Shown one piece after another: positions 34,203 to 42,075 of a stretch of 64,000 nt of DNA. The position numbers were made by a program, and so were the translations under genes. The notes beneath the pieces are model-generated. The model was given only the letters and a program-made list of their open reading frames with translations, was not told the DNA's origin and did no database searches. Source of the DNA: Leucobacter luti (GTDB taxonomy: Bacteria; Actinomycetota; Actinomycetes; Actinomycetales; Microbacteriaceae); contig NZ_SHKI01000003.1 of the NCBI RefSeq assembly GCF_004217175.1, positions 100,984 through 164,983 of the forward strand. Direction: 5' to 3'. Each line of letters begins with the position of its first letter. The stretch's first letter is position 1.

Positions 34203-34630
34203 GCTGCACCCCCGTCGCTCAGCACGGCGGTCGCGTCGATCTCCACGAGCCACTCGGGCCGCGCGAGCGCCTGCACCACGATTCCGGTCGACACGGGGTA
34301 CACGCCGCGCAGCCACCGGCCGACGGTGCGATACACGTCCTCCCGGTACCGCGGGTCGACGATGTAGATCGTGACCTTGACGATGTCGGCGAGCCGGCTC
34401 CCCGCCTCGTCGAGCAGCAGCGCGATGTTCTGCATCGCCTGCTCGGTCTGCGCAACCACGTCGCCGATCCCCACCGATTCGCGGGTGTTGAGGTCTTGCC
34501 CGATCTGGCCGCGGAGGTACACCACACCGCCAGCGACGACCGCCTGACTCAGGTCGTTGTCGAGGTTCTGCTCGGGGTAGGTGTCGCGGGTGTTGAACTT
34601 CCGCAGGCGCAGATGCGTCGTCTCCGTCAC
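34199..34630 (-). CDS. RidA-family protein
   Basis: 143 residues. YjgF/RidA fold: DNDLSQAVVAGGVVYLRGQI, a QTEQAMQNIALLLDEAGS helix, DIVKVTIYIVDPRY, and LVEIDATAVL at the C-terminus. These proteins hydrolyse reactive imines/enamines made by PLP or amine-oxidising enzymes, or act as dedicated deaminases. GTG 34630 has GAGGAG 5 bases upstream. First gene of the operon RidA, DUF1028, M20, MFS, ALDH, divergent from the LysR regulator. Confidence 0.88.
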   Translation of the reverse strand: MTETTHLRLRKFNTRDTYPEQNLDNDLSQAVVAGGVVYLRGQIGQDLNTRESVGIGDVVAQTEQAMQNIALLLDEAGSRLADIVKVTIYIVDPRYREDVYRTVGRWLRGVYPVSTGIVVQALARPEWLVEIDATAVLSDGGAA

Positions 34631-34721
34631 AGTGTCTCCTCGTCGAGTGGGCGGCCGGGGTGGCTCTTCAGCCAATTGTCGGGAGCCACAGAGAATCTGT
34701 AAAATACTCAAAAGGGAGATA

Positions 34722-34744
34722 AGGTATCTGAAAATTAGATACCT
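34722..34744. promoter_or_regulatory. LysR-type operator between ridA-like operon and LysR gene
   Basis: Perfect dyad AGGTATCT-N7-AGATACCT. Its core ATC-N9-GAT is the textbook LysR T-N11-A box. It lies in the 145-bp divergent gap, 32 bases before the LysR start, in the position of a recognition-binding site that also causes autorepression. The surrounding 34690-34740 is markedly AT-rich. Confidence 0.75.
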
Positions 34745-34775
34745 GGCCCCACGGCCCGGCCGGAGGATCCTCGCA

Positions 34776-35732
34776 ATGGTGCACCGCTTCTCGATCACAC
34801 TCACGCAGCTCAGCTACTTCGCCGAGTGCGCGAAGACGCTCAACATGACCGCGGCGAGCCAGGAGCTGCACGTGGCGCAGTCGGCGGTCTCCACCGCGAT
34901 CTCGCACCTCGAACGCTCGCTCGGCGCCGCGCTGTTTATTCGCCAGCACTCGAAGGGCCTGATCCTCACCGCCGCGGGCGAGTCTCTGCTGCGCGACACC
35001 CACCGCGTGTTCGGCATGCTCTCCGACTCGATCGAGACGATCCAGTCGCACCAGGACGACGTGCGGGGCACCATCACGGTCGCGTGCTTCCACACGCTCA
35101 CCCCGTTCATCCTGCCCCAGCTTCTCGCCGAGCTGCAGCAGCGGCATCCTCATCTCGTCGTCGAGGTGCTCGAGGGCGACTCGGAAGAAAACCTCGCCGC
35201 GCTGCGCGGCGGGCGGGCCGAGATCTCGATCGGGTACGACCTCACGTCGCCCGACGGCGTGGACCAGGAGGTGATCGGCAGCGTGCGCCCCCACGTGATC
35301 CTGCACACGGACCACCCACTCGCGCACCGCAGCGAGGTGGCGCTCACGGAGCTTGCCGGCGAACCGCTCGTGCTGCTCGATCTCCCGGACAGTCGCGAGT
35401 ACTTTCTTGACCTCCTCACCGGCGCGGGCCTCACGCCGCGCATCGCGTATCGCACGAAGAACTACGAGGCCGTGCGCTCGCTCGTCGCGATGGGCTGCGG
35501 CTTCTCGATCCTCAATCAGCGGCCCCGGATCGAGGAGACCTACACCGGCAACCGCACCGCCGTGATCGAGATCAGCGGCGACGTGCGCTCACTAAACGTC
35601 ACGGTGTCATCGCTGTCGCAGGTGGCGCACACCGCGCGCGCCCGCGCCGTTGCGGGAGCGGTGCGGGCGCTCGTCGCCGGGGCAGAACTCGCGGCGCCGG
35701 AGCCCCGCGGGGCGGAGCCGGCGGAGCAGTAG
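34776..35732 (+). CDS. LysR-family transcriptional regulator
   Basis: 318 residues. Winged helix at residues 5-65 (LTQLSYFAECAKTLNMTAAS, LHVAQSAVSTAISHLERSLG), then a periplasmic-binding-like effector domain (TITVACFHTLTPFILPQLLA; ISIGYDLTSPDG; ILHTDHPLAHR; YRTKNYEAVRSLVAMGCGFS). ATG 34776 follows GGAGGA. Divergent from the RidA/DUF1028/M20/MFS/ALDH operon with a perfect LysR box between, so it almost certainly controls that operon in response to its substrate. Confidence 0.92.
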   Translation: MVHRFSITLTQLSYFAECAKTLNMTAASQELHVAQSAVSTAISHLERSLGAALFIRQHSKGLILTAAGESLLRDTHRVFGMLSDSIETIQSHQDDVRGTITVACFHTLTPFILPQLLAELQQRHPHLVVEVLEGDSEENLAALRGGRAEISIGYDLTSPDGVDQEVIGSVRPHVILHTDHPLAHRSEVALTELAGEPLVLLDLPDSREYFLDLLTGAGLTPRIAYRTKNYEAVRSLVAMGCGFSILNQRPRIEETYTGNRTAVIEISGDVRSLNVTVSSLSQVAHTARARAVAGAVRALVAGAELAAPEPRGAEPAEQ

Positions 35733-35983
35733 CGAGGCGGCAGCCGCCACGGCGCCGCACCGACGAGCCATCATGTGAAATTCCGATCAGCTCGGATAAC
35801 TAGTTCTTAGAAACCGATCCAATGCACCACGAACGTGTATTGGCTTCGCCCCCGCGCCCTGCGCTTTGCTGGTGCCTACCCGGACCCACCCTCGGCGTCC
35901 GGGAGCTGAATCCGGCCCAGCGCGGCACTCGACCGCGCGCGCCGGGAACAGCCCAGTCCCCCGAGACGAGCGGAGAGCGAAGT

Positions 35984-37261
35984 ATGTCGAGCCAAGAGAT
36001 CGAGGCCACCGAAGTCCTCATCGTCGGTGGCGGCCAGGCCGGAGTGGCAATGAGCGAACACCTCAGTGCGCTCGGAGTCGCGCACGTCGTGCTTGAGCGC
36101 CACCGCGTGGCAGAGCGCTGGCGCAGCGAACGCTGGGACTCGCTCGTGGCAAACGGCCCCGCCTGGCACGATCGGTTCCCCGGCCTCGAGTTCGAGGGGG
36201 TAGACCCCGACGCGTTCGCCACGAAAGACCGGGTCGCGCAGTACATCGAGGACTACGCGGCGCAGATCGGGGCCCCCGTGCGCACCGGCGTCGAGGTGCA
36301 ATCGGTGCGGCGCCTCCCCCACGCCGACGGGTTCCACGCGGACACCTCCGCCGGGCCGATCCGCGCGCGCTATGTGGTCGCAGCGACCGGCGCGTTCCAG
36401 ATCCCGGCGATCCCGCCCCTCGTTCCCGAGCAGGCCGGGCTCACTCAGATCCACTCGGCCGGCTACCGCAACCCCGCGCAGCTCCCCGCCGGCGGGGTGC
36501 TCGTTGTGGGCGCCGGCTCCTCGGGCGTGCAGATCGCGAACGAACTGCGCCAGTCGGGGCGAGAGGTCACCCTCGCGGTGGGGCCCCACGACCGGCCACC
36601 CCAGCGCTACCGCGACCGCAGCTTCGTGTGGTGGCTCGGGGTGCTCGGCAAGTGGGACGCCGCGACCCCCGCGGAGGGCGCCGAGCACGTCACCATCGCG
36701 GTGAGCGGGGCCGACGGCGGCCGCACGATCGACTTTCGCAACCTCGCGGCCGACGGGATCACGCTCGTGGGGCGCGCGAACGCGTACGCGGACGGCGTGA
36801 TGCGGTTTGGCACCGACCTCGCCACCAACATTCGCGGCGGCGACGAAAACTACCTCGCGCTGCTCGACGAGGCCGACGCCTACATCGAGCGACTCGGCCT
36901 GGACCTGCCGGAAGAGCCCGCGGCCAGGGAGCTGGGGCCGGATCCCGCGAGCGTGACCAGCCCGATCCTCGAGCTCGACCTTGCGCGGGCCGGGATCACG
37001 TCGATCGTGTGGGCCACCGGGTTCCGAGCCGACTACGGCTGGCTCCAGGTGAACGCGTTCGACGAGGTGGGGAGGCCGGTGCACCAGCGCGGGGTGTCCC
37101 CGGAGGCCGGCGTCTACTTCCTCGGCCTGCCCTGGCAGTCGCGCCGCGGCTCAAGCTTCATCTGGGGAGTGTGGCACGACGCGAAGTACCTCGCCGACCA
37201 GATCGCGATCCAGCAGGGCTACCGCGCGTACCGCCCCGCGCCGCACCTCACCCACGCGTAG
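35984..37261 (+). CDS. Flavin-containing monooxygenase-like protein
   Basis: 425 residues. FAD motif VLIVGGGQAGVAMSEHL (residues 11-27), AERWRSERWDSL, second Rossmann motif VLVVGAGSSGVQIANEL (NADPH), ATGAFQIP, and IVWATGFRADYGWL, all typical of the CzcO/YhhX-like flavin monooxygenases. Cytoplasmic; oxidises a soft nucleophile or a ketone, substrate unknown. ATG 35984 has GGAG 8 bases upstream; earlier in-frame GTG/ATG at 35822 lack a ribosome site. The preceding gap 35733-35983 shows no gene; it likely carries its promoter. Stands alone, ended by a bidirectional hairpin. Confidence 0.88.
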   Translation: MSSQEIEATEVLIVGGGQAGVAMSEHLSALGVAHVVLERHRVAERWRSERWDSLVANGPAWHDRFPGLEFEGVDPDAFATKDRVAQYIEDYAAQIGAPVRTGVEVQSVRRLPHADGFHADTSAGPIRARYVVAATGAFQIPAIPPLVPEQAGLTQIHSAGYRNPAQLPAGGVLVVGAGSSGVQIANELRQSGREVTLAVGPHDRPPQRYRDRSFVWWLGVLGKWDAATPAEGAEHVTIAVSGADGGRTIDFRNLAADGITLVGRANAYADGVMRFGTDLATNIRGGDENYLALLDEADAYIERLGLDLPEEPAARELGPDPASVTSPILELDLARAGITSIVWATGFRADYGWLQVNAFDEVGRPVHQRGVSPEAGVYFLGLPWQSRRGSSFIWGVWHDAKYLADQIAIQQGYRAYRPAPHLTHA

Positions 37262-37272
37262 CGGGGCGATCG

Positions 37273-37300
37273 GGCGCCGGGCGGCAGCGCGCCCGGCGCC
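37273..37300. terminator. Bidirectional hairpin terminator
   Basis: Perfect 10-bp stem (37273-37282 with 37291-37300), 8-nt loop, between convergent genes; its right arm touches the stop codon of the Dabb gene. Confidence 0.6.
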
Positions 37301-37602
37301 TAGAGCGTGAAGTCGGTGGCGACGCGGGCGATCGCGTGCCGCTTCACCACGGCACCCGCCGCGACGTGGTCCGGGTGGGTCGCATACACGGCGAGTCCGG
37401 CCGCGTCGTCGAAGTCGGCGACGAGCGTCAGGTCGTAGTTTTCGCCGTCGAAGAGCTCGTTGCGGTGCACCGCGAGCGCGCGCACGGTGGGCACGAGGTC
37501 GACGAGGGGTTCGAGCGCAGCACGAATTTCGGCCGCCTGCGTGTCGCGCGCGTCGCGGGTCTCGCCGCCGAGCTTCCAGGAGACAATGTGGCGCAGCGTC
37601 AT
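37300..37602 (-). CDS. Dabb (stress-responsive A/B barrel) domain protein
   Basis: 100 residues. Complete Dabb domain: TLRHIVSWKL at the start, LVPTVRALAVHRNELFDGEN in the middle, and YATHPDHVAAGAVVKRHAIA near the end. Dimeric ferredoxin-like fold; members range from polyketide cyclases to stress proteins, so function cannot be assigned. Ribosome site GGAAGG upstream. Confidence 0.88.
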   Translation of the reverse strand: MTLRHIVSWKLGGETRDARDTQAAEIRAALEPLVDLVPTVRALAVHRNELFDGENYDLTLVADFDDAAGLAVYATHPDHVAAGAVVKRHAIARVATDFTL

Positions 37603-37655
37603 GGTGGGTTCCTTCCGGGGAAAACGTGAGTGTGGTGGCGCGTGGGTGAGCTGGT

Positions 37656-37946
37656 TCAGCCCAGCAGCCGGCCGAGCGGGCCGCGCGCGGCCCGCTCAAT
37701 CGCGGTCGTGAGCTTGGCGGGGTCAACGCGCCAGATCGCGTGCTGCTTGCCGCTGACCCGCACCACAGGAATGTGCTCCGAGTACCGGCGGGCGAGCTCC
37801 GGATCCTGCAGGATGTCGAGTTCTTCGAACCGCGTGTCGAGCCCGCGCGTGGCGGCGTCCGCGCGGACGGCGGCGATCACCTCGCGGGCCTCGTCACACA
37901 GGTGACAGCCCGGTTTCCCGATCAGCGTGAGCTGCACGGTGCGCAT
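37656..37946 (-). CDS. Glutaredoxin-family protein
   Basis: 96 residues. Thioredoxin fold with redox motif GKPGCHLCDEAREVI (CxxC at residues 14-17) and the cis-proline loop IPVVRVSG. DUF836/glutaredoxin-like, cytoplasmic thiol-disulfide exchange, probably with mycothiol or thioredoxin. GGAAGGGAG ribosome site. A 9-bp hairpin (37961-37969 with 37973-37981) lies in its 5' leader. Confidence 0.88.
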   Translation of the reverse strand: MRTVQLTLIGKPGCHLCDEAREVIAAVRADAATRGLDTRFEELDILQDPELARRYSEHIPVVRVSGKQHAIWRVDPAKLTTAIERAARGPLGRLLG

Positions 37947-38046
37947 CGCGCTCCCTTCCGGCCACGGGCACCGCCCGTGGCACCGCGGACCTCAGCCGCA
38001 GCGCGCTGGGCGCGCGGCGTTCACCCGAGGCGCTGGGGCCTCAGAC

Positions 38047-38078
38047 AACAAAAGGCGCCGGACCAGAGGTCCGACGCC
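38047..38078 (-). terminator. Intrinsic terminator after the bS22 gene
   Basis: Stem of 11 pairs with one mismatch (38054-38064 with 38068-38078), 3-nt loop. Read on the minus strand it is followed by TTTTGTTGT, a proper U-rich tail, rare in this window. Confidence 0.8.
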
Positions 38079-38106
38079 AGCATCGGTCGCGCCCGGGGCG
38101 CGCCGA

Positions 38107-38205
38107 CTACTTCTTGTTGCGACGCTGGTGACGCGTCTTACGAAGCAGCTTGCGGTGCTTCTTCTTGGACATACGCTTACGGCGCTTCTTAATTACTGAA
38201 CCCAC
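38107..38205 (-). CDS. Small ribosomal protein bS22 (AURKAIP1/COX24 domain)
   Basis: 32 residues, very basic: GSVIKKRRKRMSKKKHRKLL followed by RKTRHQRRNKK. This is the tiny actinobacterial 30S protein bS22, found in mycobacterial ribosome structures near the decoding region. GTG 38205 is preceded by GAGGTGACC; the longer frame upstream adds non-conserved residues. Ended by an intrinsic terminator. Confidence 0.93.
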   Translation of the reverse strand: MGSVIKKRRKRMSKKKHRKLLRKTRHQRRNKK

Positions 38206-38310
38206 GGTCACCTCACAACGTCTCTCGGGCCGCCGGATTCGTGGCCCACAAAACAGTAATCCTACTCTGCGCAGCGGCCCAGCGCGAACCAACGGGCGCG
38301 AAAAGTGAAA

Positions 38311-38787
38311 TCAATCGCGCAAACGGAAGCGTGCAACGAGCTCTTTGACGCGATTCTCGGCGCGCGCGGCGGCGCGTCCGATCCGCTCGGCGGCCGCGGC
38401 GGCTTCCTCGGGGAGCACTTCCTCACCCAGGTCGGCAAACGCGTCCTGCGCTCCGGGGCCCGCCACGCGCTCGCCGCTCTCAGAGAGGTACTCGACCGTC
38501 ACCTCGGTGTCGAACCCGGCGGAGAGGAACGGGATCACGAAGTCCTCGATCATCTCGAGCGGCTCGGGGTTCAGCGAGTAGTAGCGATGCTGCCCCTCCT
38601 CGCGGACCGTGACGAGCTCGGCCTCGCGAAGAACCTTCAGATGCTTCGAGACGGTGGGCTGGCTAATCTCCAGCTGGCCCACAATTTCCGAGACGCTGAT
38701 CTCGGCGTCGCGCTTGAATCGCTCGAGCAGCACCTGCAGGATGTCGCGCCGGGTCGCGTCGGCAATGACCCCGAAGATATCTGGCAT
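38311..38787 (-). CDS. ArsR-family winged-helix regulator
   Basis: 158 residues. MPDIFGVIADATRRDILQVL opens a standard ArsR domain; recognition helix ISQPTVSKHLKVLREAELV; wing VREEGQHRYYSLN. No CxC metal-binding pair is seen, so it is not an obvious metal sensor. The C-terminal about 60 residues are an Ala/Glu-rich likely coiled coil (EEAAAAAERIGRAAARAENR). ATG 38787 starts the conserved domain; the open frame continues upstream but is non-homologous. Divergent from trkH with a 154-bp gap; regulation of trkH is possible but not shown. Confidence 0.9.
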   Translation of the reverse strand: MPDIFGVIADATRRDILQVLLERFKRDAEISVSEIVGQLEISQPTVSKHLKVLREAELVTVREEGQHRYYSLNPEPLEMIEDFVIPFLSAGFDTEVTVEYLSESGERVAGPGAQDAFADLGEEVLPEEAAAAAERIGRAAARAENRVKELVARFRLRD

Positions 38788-38941
38788 GACCCCAGGGTAG
38801 TGGGCCGGGGCCGTTCTGTCCCGTTCCCGCGTGCCGTGGGGCCACAATTCACCCTTCCGCCGCCGGATGTGTAGCATGACAGCATCGAGTCGAGACCGTG
38901 AAATCCACGCGCCTCGCGCCGTCAGCGGAAAGTAGGGCACC

Positions 38942-40381
38942 GTGGGGGCATCCGTCGTGAGGCAGCGTCGCTCCGCCGCACTCTCGCGCAAGTCCTGGGT
39001 CGGCGCGATGATCCACTCATCGCCAGCGCGCTTTGCGCTGCTCGTATTCACCGCGCTGATCCTGCTCTGGACCGCGCTGCTGTCGCTGCCGTTCGCGAGC
39101 GCGGACGGCAAGATGACGCCGCTCGTCGACGCTCTCTTCACGGCGGTCTCCGCGATCTGCGTGACCGGGCTCTCGACGCTGGACATGTCGACGCACTGGT
39201 CTCTGTTCGGCGAGATCGTGGTGCTCGCCGGCCTGCAGATCGGCGGCATCGGCGTGCTCACGCTCGCGAGCATCCTCGGGCTCACGGTGACGCGCCGCCT
39301 CGGTCTGCGGCAGCGCCTCCTCGCGGCCGGCGACACCAACCCCATGCGGATGGGGCGCGACGTGTCCGAGAGCCAGGCGGTGGGCCTCGGCGAAATCGGC
39401 GGGCTGCTCGGGGCGGTCGCGCTCAGCGTGGTCGTGATCGAGGGCGTGCTCACCCTGCTCATCACGCCGCGCCTCATGGTGGCCGGCTACGACTTCTGGC
39501 ACGCGCTCTGGAACGGGTTCTACCTCGCGGCCTCCGCGTTCACGAACACCGGCTTCGTGCCACTCAGCGGCGGCCTCGACCACTTCGACACCGACGTCTA
39601 CCTGCTCAGCATCCTCGCGATCGGCGTCTTTCTGGGCGCCATCGGCTTCCCCGTGATCTTCGCGCTGTACCGCTACGTGATCGGGGGCGGCTGGCGCGTG
39701 CACAAGCGGCTCGGCCTGCACGCGAAGCTGACGCTCACCACGACGATCATCTTCGTGATCTTCGGCTGGCTCGCGATCGCCGCGCTCGAGTGGAACAACC
39801 AGGCGACGCTCGGCAACCAGAACTTCTGGCAGACCATGTTCAGCTCGGTCTACATGTCGATCATGACGCGATCGGGCGGGCTCGGGATCATCGACCCGCT
39901 CGACATGAACGGCTCGACCCTGCTCGTGATGGACATGCTCATGTTCGTCGGCGGCGGCTCGGCGTCCACCGCCGGCGGGATCAAGGTCACCACCATCGCG
40001 GTGCTCTTCCTCGCCGCCTACGCCGAGGCGCGCGGCTACAAGGACGTGCAGGCGTTCGGCCGCTCGATCCCCAACGAGGTGCTGCGAGTCTCGGTGTCGA
40101 TCCTGATCTGGGGCGCCACGATCGTGCTCGCGGCGACCGTCGCGATCATGCACATGACCGGAGAGTCGCTCGACATTGTGCTCTTTGAGGTGATCTCTGC
40201 CTTCGGCACCTGTGGACTCTCGTCGAACCTCTCGGCGGATCTCCCCGACGCGGGCAAGTATGTGCTCGCGGCCACCATGTGGGCCGGCCGCGTCGGCACC
40301 GTCACCCTCGCCGCGGCGATCGCCGCGACGAGCCGCTCACGCCTGTTCCGTTTGCCCGAAGAAAGGCCGATCGTTGGTTGA
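38942..40381 (+). CDS. Potassium uptake protein, TrkH/KtrB family
   Basis: 479 residues with about ten membrane segments. Four pore-loop repeats are visible: AVSAICVTGLST, SAFTNTGFVPLS, MTRSGGLGIID and SAFGTCGLSSNLS, plus GGGSASTAGGIKV. These selectivity-filter glycines are the mark of the K+ channel-like transporters. GTG start. Overlaps the TrkA gene by 8 bases, giving a two-component KtrAB/TrkHA-type uptake system in the membrane. Confidence 0.93.
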   Translation: MGASVVRQRRSAALSRKSWVGAMIHSSPARFALLVFTALILLWTALLSLPFASADGKMTPLVDALFTAVSAICVTGLSTLDMSTHWSLFGEIVVLAGLQIGGIGVLTLASILGLTVTRRLGLRQRLLAAGDTNPMRMGRDVSESQAVGLGEIGGLLGAVALSVVVIEGVLTLLITPRLMVAGYDFWHALWNGFYLAASAFTNTGFVPLSGGLDHFDTDVYLLSILAIGVFLGAIGFPVIFALYRYVIGGGWRVHKRLGLHAKLTLTTTIIFVIFGWLAIAALEWNNQATLGNQNFWQTMFSSVYMSIMTRSGGLGIIDPLDMNGSTLLVMDMLMFVGGGSASTAGGIKVTTIAVLFLAAYAEARGYKDVQAFGRSIPNEVLRVSVSILIWGATIVLAATVAIMHMTGESLDIVLFEVISAFGTCGLSSNLSADLPDAGKYVLAATMWAGRVGTVTLAAAIAATSRSRLFRLPEERPIVG

Positions 40382-41039
40382 TATTCGCAGTGACGCCCCC
40401 GTGCTCGTGATCGGCCTCGGCCGCTTCGGTGCCGCAACCGCCGGGCAGCTCGACCGCCAGGACCGCGAGGTGCTGGTGGTCGACACCGACCCCACGCTCG
40501 TGCAGAAGTGGGCGGATCGCGTCACCCACGCGGTGCAGGCCGACGCCCGCTCGATGGAGGCGCTGCGGCAGATCGGCGCCGACGAGTTCCAGGTCGCCGT
40601 GGTTGCGACCGGCTCCTCAATCGAAGCGAGCGTGCTCATCGCCGCCAACCTCGTCGACCTCGAGATTCCCCAGATCTGGGCCAAAGCCATCTCCGCCTCG
40701 CACGGCAAGATCCTTGAGCGCATCGGGGTGAACCACGTGATCTACCCGGAGCGCGAGGCGGGCGAGCGCGTGGCGCACCTGCTCAGCGGGGCGATGCTCG
40801 ACTTCATCCAGTTCGACAACAACTACGTGATCGCGAAGATGTACCCGCCCCGCTCGATCCGCGGGCGCACCCTCTCCGACAGCGGCGTGCGCACCCGCTA
40901 CCGGGTCACGGTGGTGGGCGTGAAGACGCCTGGGCAGCCATTCACGCACGCAACGCAGGACACGATGATCTCGCCCCACGACCTCATCATCGTGAGCGGG
41001 ACCGCCTCGGACGTGGAGCGCTTCGCCACCATTGGCTAG
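40374..41039 (+). CDS. Potassium uptake regulatory subunit, TrkA/KtrA family
   Basis: 221 residues from TTG 40374, supported by AAAGG 7 bases upstream and by the overlap with the TrkH stop. RCK N-domain: VLVIGLGRFGAATAGQL (nucleotide-binding GxGxxG), VVDTDPTLVQKW, ATGSSIEASVLIAANL. RCK C-domain from about residue 140 (YPPRSIRGRTLSD, HDLIIVSGT). Cytoplasmic ring that gates TrkH by ATP/ADP or NAD(H). Confidence 0.92.
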   Translation: MVDIRSDAPVLVIGLGRFGAATAGQLDRQDREVLVVDTDPTLVQKWADRVTHAVQADARSMEALRQIGADEFQVAVVATGSSIEASVLIAANLVDLEIPQIWAKAISASHGKILERIGVNHVIYPEREAGERVAHLLSGAMLDFIQFDNNYVIAKMYPPRSIRGRTLSDSGVRTRYRVTVVGVKTPGQPFTHATQDTMISPHDLIIVSGTASDVERFATIG

Positions 41040-41049
41040 CGCCTCGGCC

Positions 41050-41088
41050 GGCGCTCCGGGGAGGCAGAGCCTGCCTCCCCGGAGCGCC
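41050..41088. terminator. Bidirectional hairpin terminator
   Basis: Perfect 17-bp stem (41050-41066 with 41072-41088) with a 5-nt loop between convergent trkA-like and proC genes. Confidence 0.8.
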
Positions 41089-41105
41089 GCCGCCCGGCCG
41101 GGCGA

Positions 41106-41963
41106 CTAGGACCCCTGGAGCTCCTCGGAGCGGCGGATGTTCGCGGCGAACGCGCGATCGAACAGCTCACCCCACGCGCCCTCCTGGAGCACGGCGACCG
41201 AGCGCTCGGTGGTGCCGTTGGGGCTCGTCACGTTGCGGCGCAGCTGCGCCGGGTCCTCGCCCGTGGTGCGCATCAGCTCGATCGAGCCGAGCACGGTCTG
41301 GCGCACCAGCTCGCGCGCCGCCGCGGCGTCAAATCCGAGCCGCTCAGCCGCCGCGATCATCTCCTCGACGAAGAGGAACACGTGCGCCGGGCCCGATCCG
41401 GACACCGCACCGACCGCGTTGATCTGCTCCTCCGGAACCACGAGCACCGAGCCGACGGTCTCGAACAGGCGGCGCACCAGCTCAAGCTGCGCGTCGTCGG
41501 CGGTCGCCCCGGCGGCGATCCCCGTGACCCCCAGGCCGATGTGGGACGGGGTGTTGGGCATGGCGCGCACCACGGCGACCCCGGCGGGGAGCACCGCCTC
41601 GATCGCGGCGGTCGACACTCCGGCGGCCACGCTCACCACGATCGCACCCGGCGCAAGCGCGTCCGCGATCTCGCGCGCCGTGTCGACGATCAGCCAGGGC
41701 TTCACCCCGAGGACCACCAGGCCCGCCCCCGCCACCGCGCGCCGGTTCGCCGCCGCGTCGTCGTCGGTCGCCGCGGCGGTCACATCGGCGGCACCCGCAA
41801 ACTTCGCCGCGCTCGCGGCCGACTTGGTGGTCACGGCGATCGGGCGCACGATCTGCACCTCGGGGGCGCGCAACCCGGTGAGGATCGCACCCCCCATCGA
41901 GCCAACGCCGAGCATGGCGGTCTGCGGAAGGGTGGGCTGCGGGGACTGCGTTGTTTCGCTCAC
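41106..41963 (-). CDS. proC: Pyrroline-5-carboxylate reductase
   Basis: 285 residues. N-terminal NADPH motif AMLGVGSMGGAILTGL, VLGVKPW, RAMPNTPSHIGLGVTG, and the C-terminal dimer domain with AVSGSGPAHVFLFVEEMI and TSPNGTTE, all diagnostic for ProC. Reduces pyrroline-5-carboxylate to proline in the cytoplasm. GTG 41963 is chosen because the conserved strand begins 15 residues later; the frame runs further upstream without homology. Divergent from the CDF gene. Confidence 0.93.
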   Translation of the reverse strand: MSETTQSPQPTLPQTAMLGVGSMGGAILTGLRAPEVQIVRPIAVTTKSAASAAKFAGAADVTAAATDDDAAANRRAVAGAGLVVLGVKPWLIVDTAREIADALAPGAIVVSVAAGVSTAAIEAVLPAGVAVVRAMPNTPSHIGLGVTGIAAGATADDAQLELVRRLFETVGSVLVVPEEQINAVGAVSGSGPAHVFLFVEEMIAAAERLGFDAAAARELVRQTVLGSIELMRTTGEDPAQLRRNVTSPNGTTERSVAVLQEGAWGELFDRAFAANIRRSEELQGS

Positions 41964-42075
41964 TCGCCCAGTGTAGGAGCTCCCGTCCGCCGCGCTGGGA
42001 GATATAGCGGGTTCGGCGACCCCCGCCCCGTAGACTGGCGCAGATAGGTTCGACTCTCGGCTGGAGGCATCTGAC

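Noticed and set aside
35822..35983. Upstream ATG/GTG extension of the flavin monooxygenase
   Set aside because: No ribosome site and no family similarity before the FAD motif; ATG 35984 has GGAG.
36628..37629. 333-residue plus-strand open frame overlapping the monooxygenase and Dabb genes
   Set aside because: Arg/Gly-rich third-frame translation of real genes.
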